64,000 nt of DNA from Mycolicibacterium anyangense. Lineage in GTDB: Bacteria > Actinomycetota > Actinomycetes > Mycobacteriales > Mycobacteriaceae. The translations under genes were made by a program, and so were the position numbers. The stretch spans positions 1,178,001-1,242,000 of the forward strand of contig NZ_AP022620.1 in the NCBI RefSeq assembly GCF_010731855.1. Direction: 5' to 3'. The notes beneath the pieces were generated by a model. The model did not search any database and was not told where the DNA came from. It was given only the letters and a program-made list of their open reading frames with translations. Shown here one piece after another: positions 1 to 7,971 of the stretch. Position 1 is the stretch's first letter. Every line of letters starts with the position of its first letter.

Positions 1-180
1 CGCAAAGGTTCCCAGCGAGGCCACGATCCCGAGGACATGGCTGAGATGGGGGAAGAAGACGGTGGGAAACACCAGGGCCGCGGCCGTGCCGTAGATGAAG
101 AAGTCGTAGAACTCGATGGCTGAACCGACGTAGCTGGCCAGCGCTACCTGCCGCAGTGTTCGCGGCTCCCCCGTGTGCAC
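1..180 (-). CDS. MHS-type MFS transporter, 5' part only
   Basis: The gene runs off the left edge, so only its first 60 residues are visible. They read from a GTG at 178-180. After a short polar start comes [19 protein letters not shown], the characteristic first membrane segment of metabolite:proton symporters (MHS family; ShiA, ProP and KgtP relatives). The substrate cannot be told from this fragment. The start lies 10 bases past the stop of the upstream efflux gene on the same strand, so the two are probably co-transcribed. A TTG two codons further upstream is an alternative start. An ATG at 192-194 overlaps the upstream stop, but its frame closes after 16 codons. Confidence 0.75.
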   Translation of the reverse strand, partial: MHTGEPRTLRQVALASYVGSAIEFYDFFIYGTAAALVFPTVFFPHLSHVLGIVASLGTFA

Positions 181-190
181 GGGCAAATTC

Positions 191-1768
191 TCATGACGCG
201 CCCGGCGTTTGTCCAGCGCTCGGATGGGCGGGCAGCACGGCCAGCGCGAACAGCGCGCCGGCGGCACAGACCCCGGCCGCGGTCAGGCAGCCGGCCTGCA
301 TCCCGGACAGGAACGCGGCGTCGACGGCGGCGCGCACCGGTCCGCGCAGCGGTGCCGGTGACTGTGCGGCCACCGCCAGGCCCTGGGCCAGTCCCTGCTG
401 CGCGGTGGAGCGTGCCGTCTCGGGGAGGGCCGCGACGAGCGGGTTGTCGCTCAGGTGCCGGATGTAGAGCGTGGCGAAGACGCTGCCGATCACCGCCACC
501 CCCAGGGTGCCGCCCACCTGTCGGGTGGCGTCGTTGACCGCCGACCCGGCGCCGGCCTGCTCGGGTCGCACCACCCCCATGATCGAGTCGGTCGCCGGCG
601 CGCTGGTCAGACCGAGGCCGCCGCCGAGCAGCACCATCTGTGCGGCCATCGTGGGATAGGTGATGCCCAGGTCGCTGGCGGCGATCCAGGCGAATGCCGC
701 CCCCATCATCGTCAGACCCACCACGACAACGGCTTTGGTGCCGACGCGTCGCGCCGCCAGCTGGGTGCCGAGCACCGAGCCGACCGCGATCGACAGTGCT
801 ACCGGCAGAATCCGGACGCCGGTCTCCAGCGGGCTGTTGCCCTGCAGCAACTGCATGAACTGGGTGATGATGAAGATGAAGCCGAACAGTGCGAAGAACG
901 CCACGGTCACCGCGCCACTGGCGGCGCTGAAGCGCAGGTTGGTGAACAGTGTCACGTCGATCAGCGGTTCTGGGTGCCGGCGTTCCCACCACGTGAAGCC
1001 CACCGCGGCCGTCAGGGCGACGGCGAATCCGACCAGCGTTGCGGCACTGTGCCATCCGCGTTCCGGGGCTTCGATGATCGTGTAGACCAGGGCGCCCAGC
1101 ATCACCACCGACAGCACCAGGCCACCCCGATCCACCCGGGCTTGCCGGTCGCGTGCCGAGCCGGGAATCACGAACGGGGCGGCCGCGGCCGCGACCAGGG
1201 CGATGGGGGCCAGCGCCAGGAACAGGCTGCCCCACCAGAAGGCTTCCAGCAGTGCGCCACCGAGGATCGGGCCGATGGCGACGCCGAGACCGGTGACGGC
1301 ACCCCACACACCGATGGCGGCTGCTCTCTTGCGCGGATCGCGGAACGTGTCGGTGATGATGGCCAGCGTCGTGGGGTAGATCAGGGCCGAGGCGATGCCC
1401 ATGACCAGTCGCATGGCGATCAGCTGGCCGGTGGTGGTGCACAGCGCGGCGCCCACGCTGCTGAGCGCGAACAGCACCAGACCGGCGATCAGGGTGCCAC
1501 GGCGGCCGAATGTGTCACCAACGGTGCCCCCGGCCAAGACGAGTGCCGCGAAGGCCAGGTTGTAGGCGTCGACGATCCACTGCAGCCCCCGGGTCGAGGC
1601 GTTCAGTGACGAATTGAGCGTCGGCAGAGCCACGTTGACGATCGTGGTCTCCACGTTGATGGCCAGCGCGGCGACCAGGACGACGGCGAGGATGGCGATG
1701 GGCCGGATGCGACGGGGTGCGGCGTGCGCACCGGTGTGGCGCTGGGTGGCGACGGTGTCAGCGGTCAT
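191..1768 (-). CDS. DHA2-family MFS drug-efflux transporter
   Basis: A 525-residue inner-membrane protein, the usual size for the 14-helix DHA2 (EmrB/QacA) proton antiporters. After a polar N-terminus of about 22 residues, the first helix contains [12 protein letters not shown], the family's TM1 motif. It is followed by [20 protein letters not shown] and the loop motif GDTFGRRG. Such pumps export lipophilic drugs or dyes using the proton gradient; the substrate is unknown here. A TetR gene lies directly upstream on the same strand, and a pair of inverted repeats sits 14 bases upstream of the start, so repression by that TetR protein is the natural inference. The likely MHS symporter gene follows in the same direction. 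Confidence 0.9.
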   Translation of the reverse strand: MTADTVATQRHTGAHAAPRRIRPIAILAVVLVAALAINVETTIVNVALPTLNSSLNASTRGLQWIVDAYNLAFAALVLAGGTVGDTFGRRGTLIAGLVLFALSSVGAALCTTTGQLIAMRLVMGIASALIYPTTLAIITDTFRDPRKRAAAIGVWGAVTGLGVAIGPILGGALLEAFWWGSLFLALAPIALVAAAAAPFVIPGSARDRQARVDRGGLVLSVVMLGALVYTIIEAPERGWHSAATLVGFAVALTAAVGFTWWERRHPEPLIDVTLFTNLRFSAASGAVTVAFFALFGFIFIITQFMQLLQGNSPLETGVRILPVALSIAVGSVLGTQLAARRVGTKAVVVVGLTMMGAAFAWIAASDLGITYPTMAAQMVLLGGGLGLTSAPATDSIMGVVRPEQAGAGSAVNDATRQVGGTLGVAVIGSVFATLYIRHLSDNPLVAALPETARSTAQQGLAQGLAVAAQSPAPLRGPVRAAVDAAFLSGMQAGCLTAAGVCAAGALFALAVLPAHPSAGQTPGAS

Positions 1769-1782
1769 GGGCTGCGACTTTC

Positions 1783-1838
1783 ATGTTGACAGCGTTAACA
1801 TCGGCAAGCATGGCAGTGGAAGTTAACGCTGTCAACAT
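1783..1838. promoter_or_regulatory. Pair of inverted operator-like repeats upstream of the efflux gene
   Basis: ATGTTGACAGCGTTAAC at 1783-1799 recurs as its exact reverse complement, GTTAACGCTGTCAACAT, at 1822-1838, with 22 bases between. Each 17-base arm also contains a near-palindrome, GTTRAC-N3-GTTAAC, the form expected of a TetR-dimer operator. The element fills the 78-base gap between the tetR stop and the efflux start. Reading it as the TetR operator is inference; the repeat itself is seen directly. Confidence 0.75.
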
Positions 1839-1846
1839 ATGGAGCT

Positions 1847-2458
1847 CTAGCGGATGCCCTCGCCGATCACGTCCAGCAGACGGTCGGCGATCAGCTGCTT
1901 GCGCACCGGGTCGGCGGCGACCAGCGGCCCGTCCAGGAACAGGGTCGCGACACCGTGCACGGCCGCCCAGGCCGCTTCGGCCAGGCCGTCGCGGCGGCTG
2001 GCGTCCAGGACGCCGGCGCTGACCAGATCGTCGATGCAGCCGCTGAGGATCTGGAAGGGATGACGCCCGGGTTCCACGGTATCGGCGCCCGCGCCCGGAC
2101 CGCCCGGTGCGAACGCCGTGCGGAACAGGCCGGGTTCGGTCAGGGCGAAGTCGATATAGGCCTGGCCGGTCGCCCGCAACCGGCTCAAGGCCCGGCGCTC
2201 CCGGGAACCCCGATTCGGCACGGCGGCAAGTTTTTCCAGCATGGCGTCGCCGAGCTGGCCCATCCCGTAGGTCTGCACCGCGGCCAGCAGCGCCTGTCGA
2301 TCGGCGTAATGCCGATAGGCGGCCGAGTTGCTCACCCCGGCCAGTCTCTGCACGTCGCGAAGGACGACGGCGTCCGGTCCGCCGGCGCGGGCCAACTGCA
2401 CGCCGTGCTCGAGCAGCGCCTGGCGAAGGTTGCCGTGGTGATAGGACGCGGTCGCCAT
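1847..2458 (-). CDS. TetR/AcrR-family transcriptional regulator
   Basis: A 203-residue one-domain-per-half regulator. The N-terminal DNA-binding part reads YHHGNLRQALLEHG, then LRDVQRLAGVSNSAAYRHYADRQALLAAV, a standard TetR helix-turn-helix. The C-terminal half, from about residue 80, would be the ligand and dimer domain (GQAYIDFALTEPGLFRTAF, AAWAAVHGVATLFL). The ATG at 2456-2458 was chosen because the YHHGNL start sits at the normal distance and the longer frame upstream is proline/glycine-rich and unlike the family. It lies upstream of and parallel to the DHA2 efflux gene and most likely represses it. Ligand unknown. Confidence 0.88.
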   Translation of the reverse strand: MATASYHHGNLRQALLEHGVQLARAGGPDAVVLRDVQRLAGVSNSAAYRHYADRQALLAAVQTYGMGQLGDAMLEKLAAVPNRGSRERRALSRLRATGQAYIDFALTEPGLFRTAFAPGGPGAGADTVEPGRHPFQILSGCIDDLVSAGVLDASRRDGLAEAAWAAVHGVATLFLDGPLVAADPVRKQLIADRLLDVIGEGIR

Positions 2459-2475
2459 GTTGACAAGTCTTACAT
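2457..2475. promoter_or_regulatory. Possible third, degenerate TetR site over the tetR start
   Basis: ATGTTGACA at 2457-2465 repeats nine bases of the operator arms at 1783-1791 and is followed by AGTCTTACAT. The element overlaps the tetR ATG. The outer ATGT/ACAT bases are symmetric but the inner ones are not. It would fit autoregulation of a leaderless tetR transcript. This rests on a partial match only. Confidence 0.35.
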
Positions 2476-2621
2476 CGTGAACCGGCCAGCCGAAAGGACA
2501 GGCCACGGCCGAACCGCCACCAGGAGTCCTCACAGCGCCGGCCGTGCCGGTGTGAGGGGGCTGTATCGCAGCCCTAACGTCGCAGGCATCCGCCGTAATC
2601 TGGCCCCGGCATTGTGGGGCC
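2476..2621. promoter_or_regulatory. Divergent promoter region between tetR and the nitrate operon
   Basis: This gap contains a perfect hairpin or dyad, GGGCTG at 2558-2563 and CAGCCC at 2569-2574 around a 5-base loop. It is followed by TAATCT at 2596-2601, which fits the mycobacterial -10 form TANNNT and lies 20 bases before the GTG at 2622. No clear -35 and no convincing GlnR box was found by eye. The dyad could be a regulator site for nitrate control. Confidence 0.35.
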
Positions 2622-5600
2622 GTGGGTGCTGAGGCTGACCGAGATCAACGGGTGCGTACGGTCTGCTCGTATTGCGGTGTGGGCTGCGGTATCGAAGTGC
2701 ACACCCGGCCTGGACCCCACGGCCCGGTCATCGCCAATGTCGTCGGTGACCGGCTGCATCCGACCAACCGCGGCCGGTTGTGCACCAAGGGCGCCACCCA
2801 CGCCGAACTGATGGGCACTGCCGACGGCCGCGCCACCCGGGCGCTGACCCGGCGGTCCCGCGACGAGGGTTTCGTGCCGACCTCGGTCGACGACGCGGCC
2901 GCAGCCGTCGGTGCCAGGCTACGGCAGATCCTGGATCGACATGGACCGGACGCGATCGCCCTCTACGTCTCGGGTCAGATGTCGCTGGAGGCCCAATATC
3001 TGGCGACCAAACTGGCCAAGGGTTTCATCCGTACCGTCCATCTGGAGTCGAACTCGCGGCTATGTATGGCCAGCGCAGCATCCGGCTACAAGCAGTCCCT
3101 CGGCGCGGACGGTCCTCCGGGCTCGTATGACGACATCGATTGTGCTGATCTGTTTTTCGTCATCGGCTCGAACATGGCCGACTGTCATCCCATCCTTTAT
3201 CTGCGGATGGCGGATCGGCTGCGGGCCGGGGCCAAGCTCATCGTCGTCGATCCCCGGCGCACTGCCACCGCCGCGCAGGCCGACCTTTTCCTGCAGATCC
3301 GTCCGGGCACCGATCTGGCATTGCTCAACGGCCTGCTGCACCTGCTGGTCGCGGCCGGTGCCATCGACAGCGCCTTCATCGCCGAGCACACCGAGGGCTG
3401 GTCGGCGATGCCGGAGTTCCTCGCCGACTATTCACCGTCCGTGGTCGCCGGCATCACCGGCCTCGACGAGGCCGATCTGCGCCGGGCGGCCGAGATGATC
3501 GCCGAGGCCGGCGAGTGGATGTCGTTGTGGACCATGGGTCTCAACCAGAGCACCCACGGCACCTGGAACACCAATGCCATCTGCAACCTGCACCTGGCCA
3601 CCGGGGCCATCTGCCGGACCGGCAGCGGACCGCTGTCACTGACCGGGCAGCCCAATGCCATGGGCGGGCGCGAGATGGGATACATGGGTGCCGGTCTGCC
3701 CGGGCAGCGGACGGTCGCCTCGGCCGCCGACCGGGACTTCGTGGAGCGGCAGTGGGGAGTGCACCCGGGGACCATCCGTCCCGACGTCGGCACCGGAACG
3801 ATCGGCATGTTCGAGACCATGGCGGCCGGCGACATCAAAGCCTGCTGGATCATGTGCACCAATCCGGTGGCCAGCGTCGCGCACCGCGGCACGGTGATCG
3901 ACGCCCTGCGGGCCGCCGAGTTCGTCATCACCCAGGACGCCTACGCCGACACCGCCACGAATCGGCACGCCGACGTGGTGCTCCCCGCAGCCCTGTGGGT
4001 CGAAGGCGACGGCGTGATGGTCAATTCCGAGCGCACCCTGACCCTCGTGCAGCAGTGTGTCACCGCGCCGGGCCAGGCCAGGCCGGACTGGCAGCTGATC
4101 TGCCAGGTCGCCGACGCCATGGGTTTCGGTGCGCACTTCGGCTACCGCTCCAGCGAAGAGGTGTTCGACGAGATCCGCGGATTCGCCAACCCAGCAACGG
4201 GATACGACATTCGGGGCGCCAGCTACCAGCGGCTGCGCGAGACGCCGGTCCAGTGGCCGACCCCGCCGGGTGATCGCACCGACCGGCATCCACTCCGGTA
4301 TCTGGAGCCGACGGGACCGGTGTTCCCGACCGCATCGGGCCGGGCGGTGTTCCACGCCCGGCCGCACCTGCCACCGCAGGAACTTCCGGACGCCGACTAC
4401 CCGCTGGTGCTGACCACCGGTCGCCTTGCCCACCAGTGGCACACCATGACCAAGACCGGCCGGATCGACAAGCTCACCCGGCTCGACGACGGACCGTTCG
4501 TCGAGATCCACCGCGACGATGCGGCCGCCCTGGACATCCGGCACGGCTGGCGAGTCGAGATCCGTTCCCGCCGTGGCAGTGTCGTGCTCCCCGCAGTGGT
4601 CACCGATCGGGTGCGGCCGGGGTTGTGCTTCGCCCCGTTCCACTGGAACGACGAGCACGGTGCAGACCTCACCGTCAATACGGTGACCAGTGCTGCCGTC
4701 GATCCCGATTCGCTGCAACCCGAACTGAAGGCATGCGCGGTGGCGCTGCGGCCCGTTGCGCCACCCATGGCCACCGCCAGCACCGATACCGTACCGGTCA
4801 CCGCGGGCGTACCGCTGGTGCTGTGGGCATCCCAGACCGGCAACGCCGAAGAGCTGGCCACCCGGCTGGTGGACGCCCTGCAGCATCAGGGTCGGTCCGC
4901 GGCGTGCGCGAGCATGGCCGACATCTCACCGGCTGACCTTCACGGCGCCAGTGCGGTATTCGTGGTGACCAGTACGTTCGGTGACGGTGGCCCGCCGGAC
5001 AACGCCGCGCGGTTCTGGGAGCATCTGCAGGGGCCGGACGCGCCGCAGCTGCCCACGCTGCGGTACGCGGTGCTGGGTCTCGGTGATCGCTCCTACGGCC
5101 AGTTCTGCGGCTATGCCCGTGATCTGGACGCCCGGTTCGCCGAGCTGGGTGGCGCGCGGGTGCTCGACCGGGTCGACTGTGAGGTCCACGACGGGCCGAC
5201 CCACCAGCGTTGGATCGAACGAGTGGCTGGTTATCTCAATCCCGGTGGAGCACAGGCAGTCCCGCCATCTGCGGCCGCGCCGCGCCTGTTCACCCGGGCT
5301 CACCCCGTTGCGGCGCGAATGAGCCGCAATGACCGGCTGACACCCTCGTCGGCGGCCAAGGAGGTGCGCCAGTTCGGTTTCGACATCTCCGCGGCCGGGC
5401 TGACGTACTCGGTGGGCGACTCCCTCGGGGTGGTGCCGACCAACAGCGCGGCTGACGTGGCTCGGTGGCTGGCCGCCACCGGCCTGCCGGCCGAGCAGAC
5501 CGTCGAGGTCGACGGGACCGAACTACCGCTCGCGGAAGCGCTGACACACCACTACGACATCTGCGCGGTCACGCCGAACCTGCTGACCTTCCTCGCCGAT

Positions 5601-6410
5601 AGCGCCGGCGACAAGGCGGACAAGACAACGGCCCGGCAGCTGCGGGCGGCGTGCGCCCAGATCAGCAGCTGGCGGCTGGGCCGCAATGGAATTGACGTGG
5701 TCACCGAATTCGGTGTGCGGGCCGATGCGCAGCAGTGGCAGGACGTGCTGGTGCGGCTCACCCCGCGGATGTACTCGATCTCCTCGAGCCCGCTGGTGAG
5801 TCCGGATGAAGTCCAGTTGACGGTATCGGTCGTGCGATACCGGGGACCGGACGGCGGGCGTCGCGGGGGAGTCTGCTCGACCTACCTCGCCGACCGCGCC
5901 CAGCACACCACCACCCCGATCTTCCTGCAGCGCTCACCACACTTCCGCCCGCCCGACGACCGGACCGCGCCGATCGTCATGATCGGTGCCGGCACCGGCA
6001 TCGCACCGTTCCGCGGCTTCCTGCAGGAACGCCGCGCGCTGGGCCACACCGGGCGCAACTGGCTGTTCTTCGGTGACCAGCATCGACGGGAGAATTTCTA
6101 CTACCGCGAGGATCTCACCGGCATGGTGACCGACGGCGTGCTGCACCGGCTCGATCTGGCCTTCTCCCGGGACCAGCCCAAGCGGATCTACGTGCAGAAC
6201 AAGATGATCGACAACGGCGCGCAGCTGTGGGCCTGGCTGCAGGACGGTGCCTGCATCTATGTGTGCGGTGACGCCGCCGGGATGGCGGCCGGGGTGGACT
6301 CGGCACTGAGCACCATCATCCGCACGCACGGCAGGCTCGGCGCTGCGGCCGCGCATGACTACAAGCGCGATCTGGTCGCCACCAAACGCTATCTGCGTGA
6401 TGTGTACTGA
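2622..6410 (+). CDS. nasN: Assimilatory nitrate reductase fused to a CysJ-like flavoreductase
   Basis: A 1262-residue cytoplasmic enzyme reducing nitrate to nitrite. Residues 15-54 carry the [4Fe-4S] set C15-x2-C18-x3-C22...C54. The molybdopterin catalytic domain follows to about residue 700 (SNMADCHPI, TNPVASVAHRG, TTGRLAHQWHT). From about residue 730 comes a flavodoxin domain (LWASQTGNAEELATRL, TSTFGDGGPPDNA). After it are a CysJ-type FAD domain and an NADPH domain (IGAGTGIAPFRGFLQERRALG region, YVCGDAAGMA). Electrons from NADPH can thus pass FAD to FMN to Fe-S to Mo within one chain. The arrangement corresponds to mycobacterial NasN-type reductases; the symbol is by recognition. The GTG start lies 14 codons before the first cluster cysteine. 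It heads an operon with narK, nirB and nirD. Confidence 0.92.
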   Translation: MGAEADRDQRVRTVCSYCGVGCGIEVHTRPGPHGPVIANVVGDRLHPTNRGRLCTKGATHAELMGTADGRATRALTRRSRDEGFVPTSVDDAAAAVGARLRQILDRHGPDAIALYVSGQMSLEAQYLATKLAKGFIRTVHLESNSRLCMASAASGYKQSLGADGPPGSYDDIDCADLFFVIGSNMADCHPILYLRMADRLRAGAKLIVVDPRRTATAAQADLFLQIRPGTDLALLNGLLHLLVAAGAIDSAFIAEHTEGWSAMPEFLADYSPSVVAGITGLDEADLRRAAEMIAEAGEWMSLWTMGLNQSTHGTWNTNAICNLHLATGAICRTGSGPLSLTGQPNAMGGREMGYMGAGLPGQRTVASAADRDFVERQWGVHPGTIRPDVGTGTIGMFETMAAGDIKACWIMCTNPVASVAHRGTVIDALRAAEFVITQDAYADTATNRHADVVLPAALWVEGDGVMVNSERTLTLVQQCVTAPGQARPDWQLICQVADAMGFGAHFGYRSSEEVFDEIRGFANPATGYDIRGASYQRLRETPVQWPTPPGDRTDRHPLRYLEPTGPVFPTASGRAVFHARPHLPPQELPDADYPLVLTTGRLAHQWHTMTKTGRIDKLTRLDDGPFVEIHRDDAAALDIRHGWRVEIRSRRGSVVLPAVVTDRVRPGLCFAPFHWNDEHGADLTVNTVTSAAVDPDSLQPELKACAVALRPVAPPMATASTDTVPVTAGVPLVLWASQTGNAEELATRLVDALQHQGRSAACASMADISPADLHGASAVFVVTSTFGDGGPPDNAARFWEHLQGPDAPQLPTLRYAVLGLGDRSYGQFCGYARDLDARFAELGGARVLDRVDCEVHDGPTHQRWIERVAGYLNPGGAQAVPPSAAAPRLFTRAHPVAARMSRNDRLTPSSAAKEVRQFGFDISAAGLTYSVGDSLGVVPTNSAADVARWLAATGLPAEQTVEVDGTELPLAEALTHHYDICAVTPNLLTFLADSAGDKADKTTARQLRAACAQISSWRLGRNGIDVVTEFGVRADAQQWQDVLVRLTPRMYSISSSPLVSPDEVQLTVSVVRYRGPDGGRRGGVCSTYLADRAQHTTTPIFLQRSPHFRPPDDRTAPIVMIGAGTGIAPFRGFLQERRALGHTGRNWLFFGDQHRRENFYYREDLTGMVTDGVLHRLDLAFSRDQPKRIYVQNKMIDNGAQLWAWLQDGACIYVCGDAAGMAAGVDSALSTIIRTHGRLGAAAAHDYKRDLVATKRYLRDVY

Positions 6411-6492
6411 CCTCACCGCGGGCTCCCGGCCGGTGTGAGCAGGTTGTGACACGGGGATCATCACGGGCAGCGCCGACGCAACAATGAATTCC

Positions 6493-6498
6493 TACCGT
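6493..6498 (+). promoter_or_regulatory. Possible -10 for a leaderless narK transcript
   Basis: TACCGT fits the mycobacterial -10 form TANNNT and ends six bases before the ATG at 6505. It would give a leaderless mRNA and explain why no usable ribosome site precedes that ATG. No -35 match was found. The operon may also be read through from upstream. Confidence 0.3.
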
Positions 6499-6504
6499 GG
6501 GGGC

Positions 6505-7971
6505 ATGCCGCTTTCACGCATCAGTTCACCAATTCGCCGTGGCCGCAACATCGATGACTGGGATCCCGAGGACACCGACGCCTGGAACAACGGGGGCGCG
6601 GAGATCGCCAGGCGCAACCTGATCTGGTCGATCGTCGCCGAACATGTGGGCTTCTCGGTGTGGTCGATCTGGTCGGTCATGGTGCTGTTCATGCCCCAGT
6701 CGGTCTACCACATCGACGCCTCCGGCAAGTTCCTGCTCGTCGCCGTGCCCACCCTGGTCGGTGCCGTGCTGCGGATTCCCTACACCTTCGCGGTAGCCCG
6801 ATTCGGCGGCCGCAACTGGACCATCTTCTCAGCGGCCGTCCTGTTGATCCCGACGGTCCTGACGCTGTACTTCATGGCCCATCCCGAGACGCCCTACGGG
6901 GTGTTCCTCGCGGTCGCCGCCTTCGCGGGCCTGGGCGGCGGCAACTTCGCCTCCTCGATGGCCAACATCAACGCCTTCTACCCACAGCGGCAGAAGGGCT
7001 GGGCGCTCGGACTCAACGCCGGCGGCGGCAACATCGGGGTCGCCGTCATCCAGATCATCGGCCTGCTCGTCATCGCCACGGTCGGTAACCGCTCACCACA
7101 CTGGGTGTGCGCGGTCTACCTGGTCCTGGTGGCCTGTGCGGCGCTGGGTGCGGCGTTGTTCATGGACAACCTCACCAACCAGCGCACCGATGCCCGCTCG
7201 ATGCTGGAGGTGTGCCGCTATCGGGACGCCTGGCTCATCGCGCTGCTCTACATCGGAACCTTCGGCTCGTTCATCGGATTCGGCTTCGCGTTCGGTCAGG
7301 TATTGCAGATCAACTTCCTCGCCGGCCTGACCCACGGTGGTCCGGCCACCCCGGCGATGGCCGCTGCGGCCTCGCTGCATGCCGCCCAGATCGCCTTCAT
7401 CGGGCCCGTTCTGGGATCACTGTCCCGTCCAGTCGGCGGCTGGTTGTCCGATCGGTTCGGCGGCGGCCGGGTGACGCTGTACACGTTCGTGGCAATGATC
7501 GCGGCGGCCGGCTGGCTGGTCGCCGCGAGCACCCTCGACGACGCCACTCCCGGTGCCGCATCAGGAGCCGTGCTGGCCGCTGTCATTGCCGGCTTCATCG
7601 CCCTGTTCGTCCTCTCCGGGATGGGTAACGGCTCCACCTACAAGATGATCCCGTCGATCTTCGCCGCCAAGGCCCGCGGTCGCCACGATCTGGACATCCG
7701 CGCTCAGGGCGCATGGGCGCAGCGGATGTCGGGTGCGCTGATCGGCATCGCCGGAGCCATCGGCGCACTGGGCGGCGTCGGCGTCAACATCGCGCTGCGG
7801 GCGTCCTACCTGTCGGCGGCCAAGTCGGCGACCATGGCGTTCTGGCTGTTCCTCGCCTTCTATGTGCTGTGCGCGCTGGTCACCTGGTTCGCCTACGTCC
7901 GTACGCCGGGACGCGTCAGTGGCGCCACCCCGGAAGCCGCCGCGGTCAGCAACGCCGCAGCACCGGCATGA
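6505..7971 (+). CDS. narK: NarK-type nitrate/nitrite transporter
   Basis: A 488-residue MFS protein with about 12 membrane segments that imports nitrate or exports nitrite. Visible are the nitrate-signature glycine stretches GLGGGNFASSMANINAFYP and LNAGGGNIGVAVIQ in the first half, and LSGMGNGSTYKMIP with GWLSDRFGGGRV in the second. A polar N-terminus (WDPEDTDAW...ARRNLIWSIVAEH) is typical of actinobacterial NarK. The ATG at 6505 is preferred because of the -10-like TACCGT just upstream. An in-frame ATG at 6484 would add seven residues. The gene lies 94 bases downstream of the nitrate reductase, and its stop overlaps the nirB start (ATGA), so it serves the assimilation pathway. Confidence 0.9.
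   Translation: MPLSRISSPIRRGRNIDDWDPEDTDAWNNGGAEIARRNLIWSIVAEHVGFSVWSIWSVMVLFMPQSVYHIDASGKFLLVAVPTLVGAVLRIPYTFAVARFGGRNWTIFSAAVLLIPTVLTLYFMAHPETPYGVFLAVAAFAGLGGGNFASSMANINAFYPQRQKGWALGLNAGGGNIGVAVIQIIGLLVIATVGNRSPHWVCAVYLVLVACAALGAALFMDNLTNQRTDARSMLEVCRYRDAWLIALLYIGTFGSFIGFGFAFGQVLQINFLAGLTHGGPATPAMAAAASLHAAQIAFIGPVLGSLSRPVGGWLSDRFGGGRVTLYTFVAMIAAAGWLVAASTLDDATPGAASGAVLAAVIAGFIALFVLSGMGNGSTYKMIPSIFAAKARGRHDLDIRAQGAWAQRMSGALIGIAGAIGALGGVGVNIALRASYLSAAKSATMAFWLFLAFYVLCALVTWFAYVRTPGRVSGATPEAAAVSNAAAPA

Noticed and set aside
144..1442. Long minus-strand frame of 432 codons overlapping the DHA2 transporter
   Set aside because: Arg/Gly/His-rich with no family motif; it is the shadow of the transporter, whose frame has clear membrane helices and motifs.
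2459..2621. GlnR box ahead of the nitrate operon
   Set aside because: TTAC-N4-GAAC at about 2471 does not have the spacing or repeat pattern of known GlnR sites.
7713..7967. Upstream extension of nirB
   Set aside because: It overlaps narK and reads as Arg/Gly-rich shadow; the ATGA junction at 7968 gives the right N-terminus for the FAD fold.
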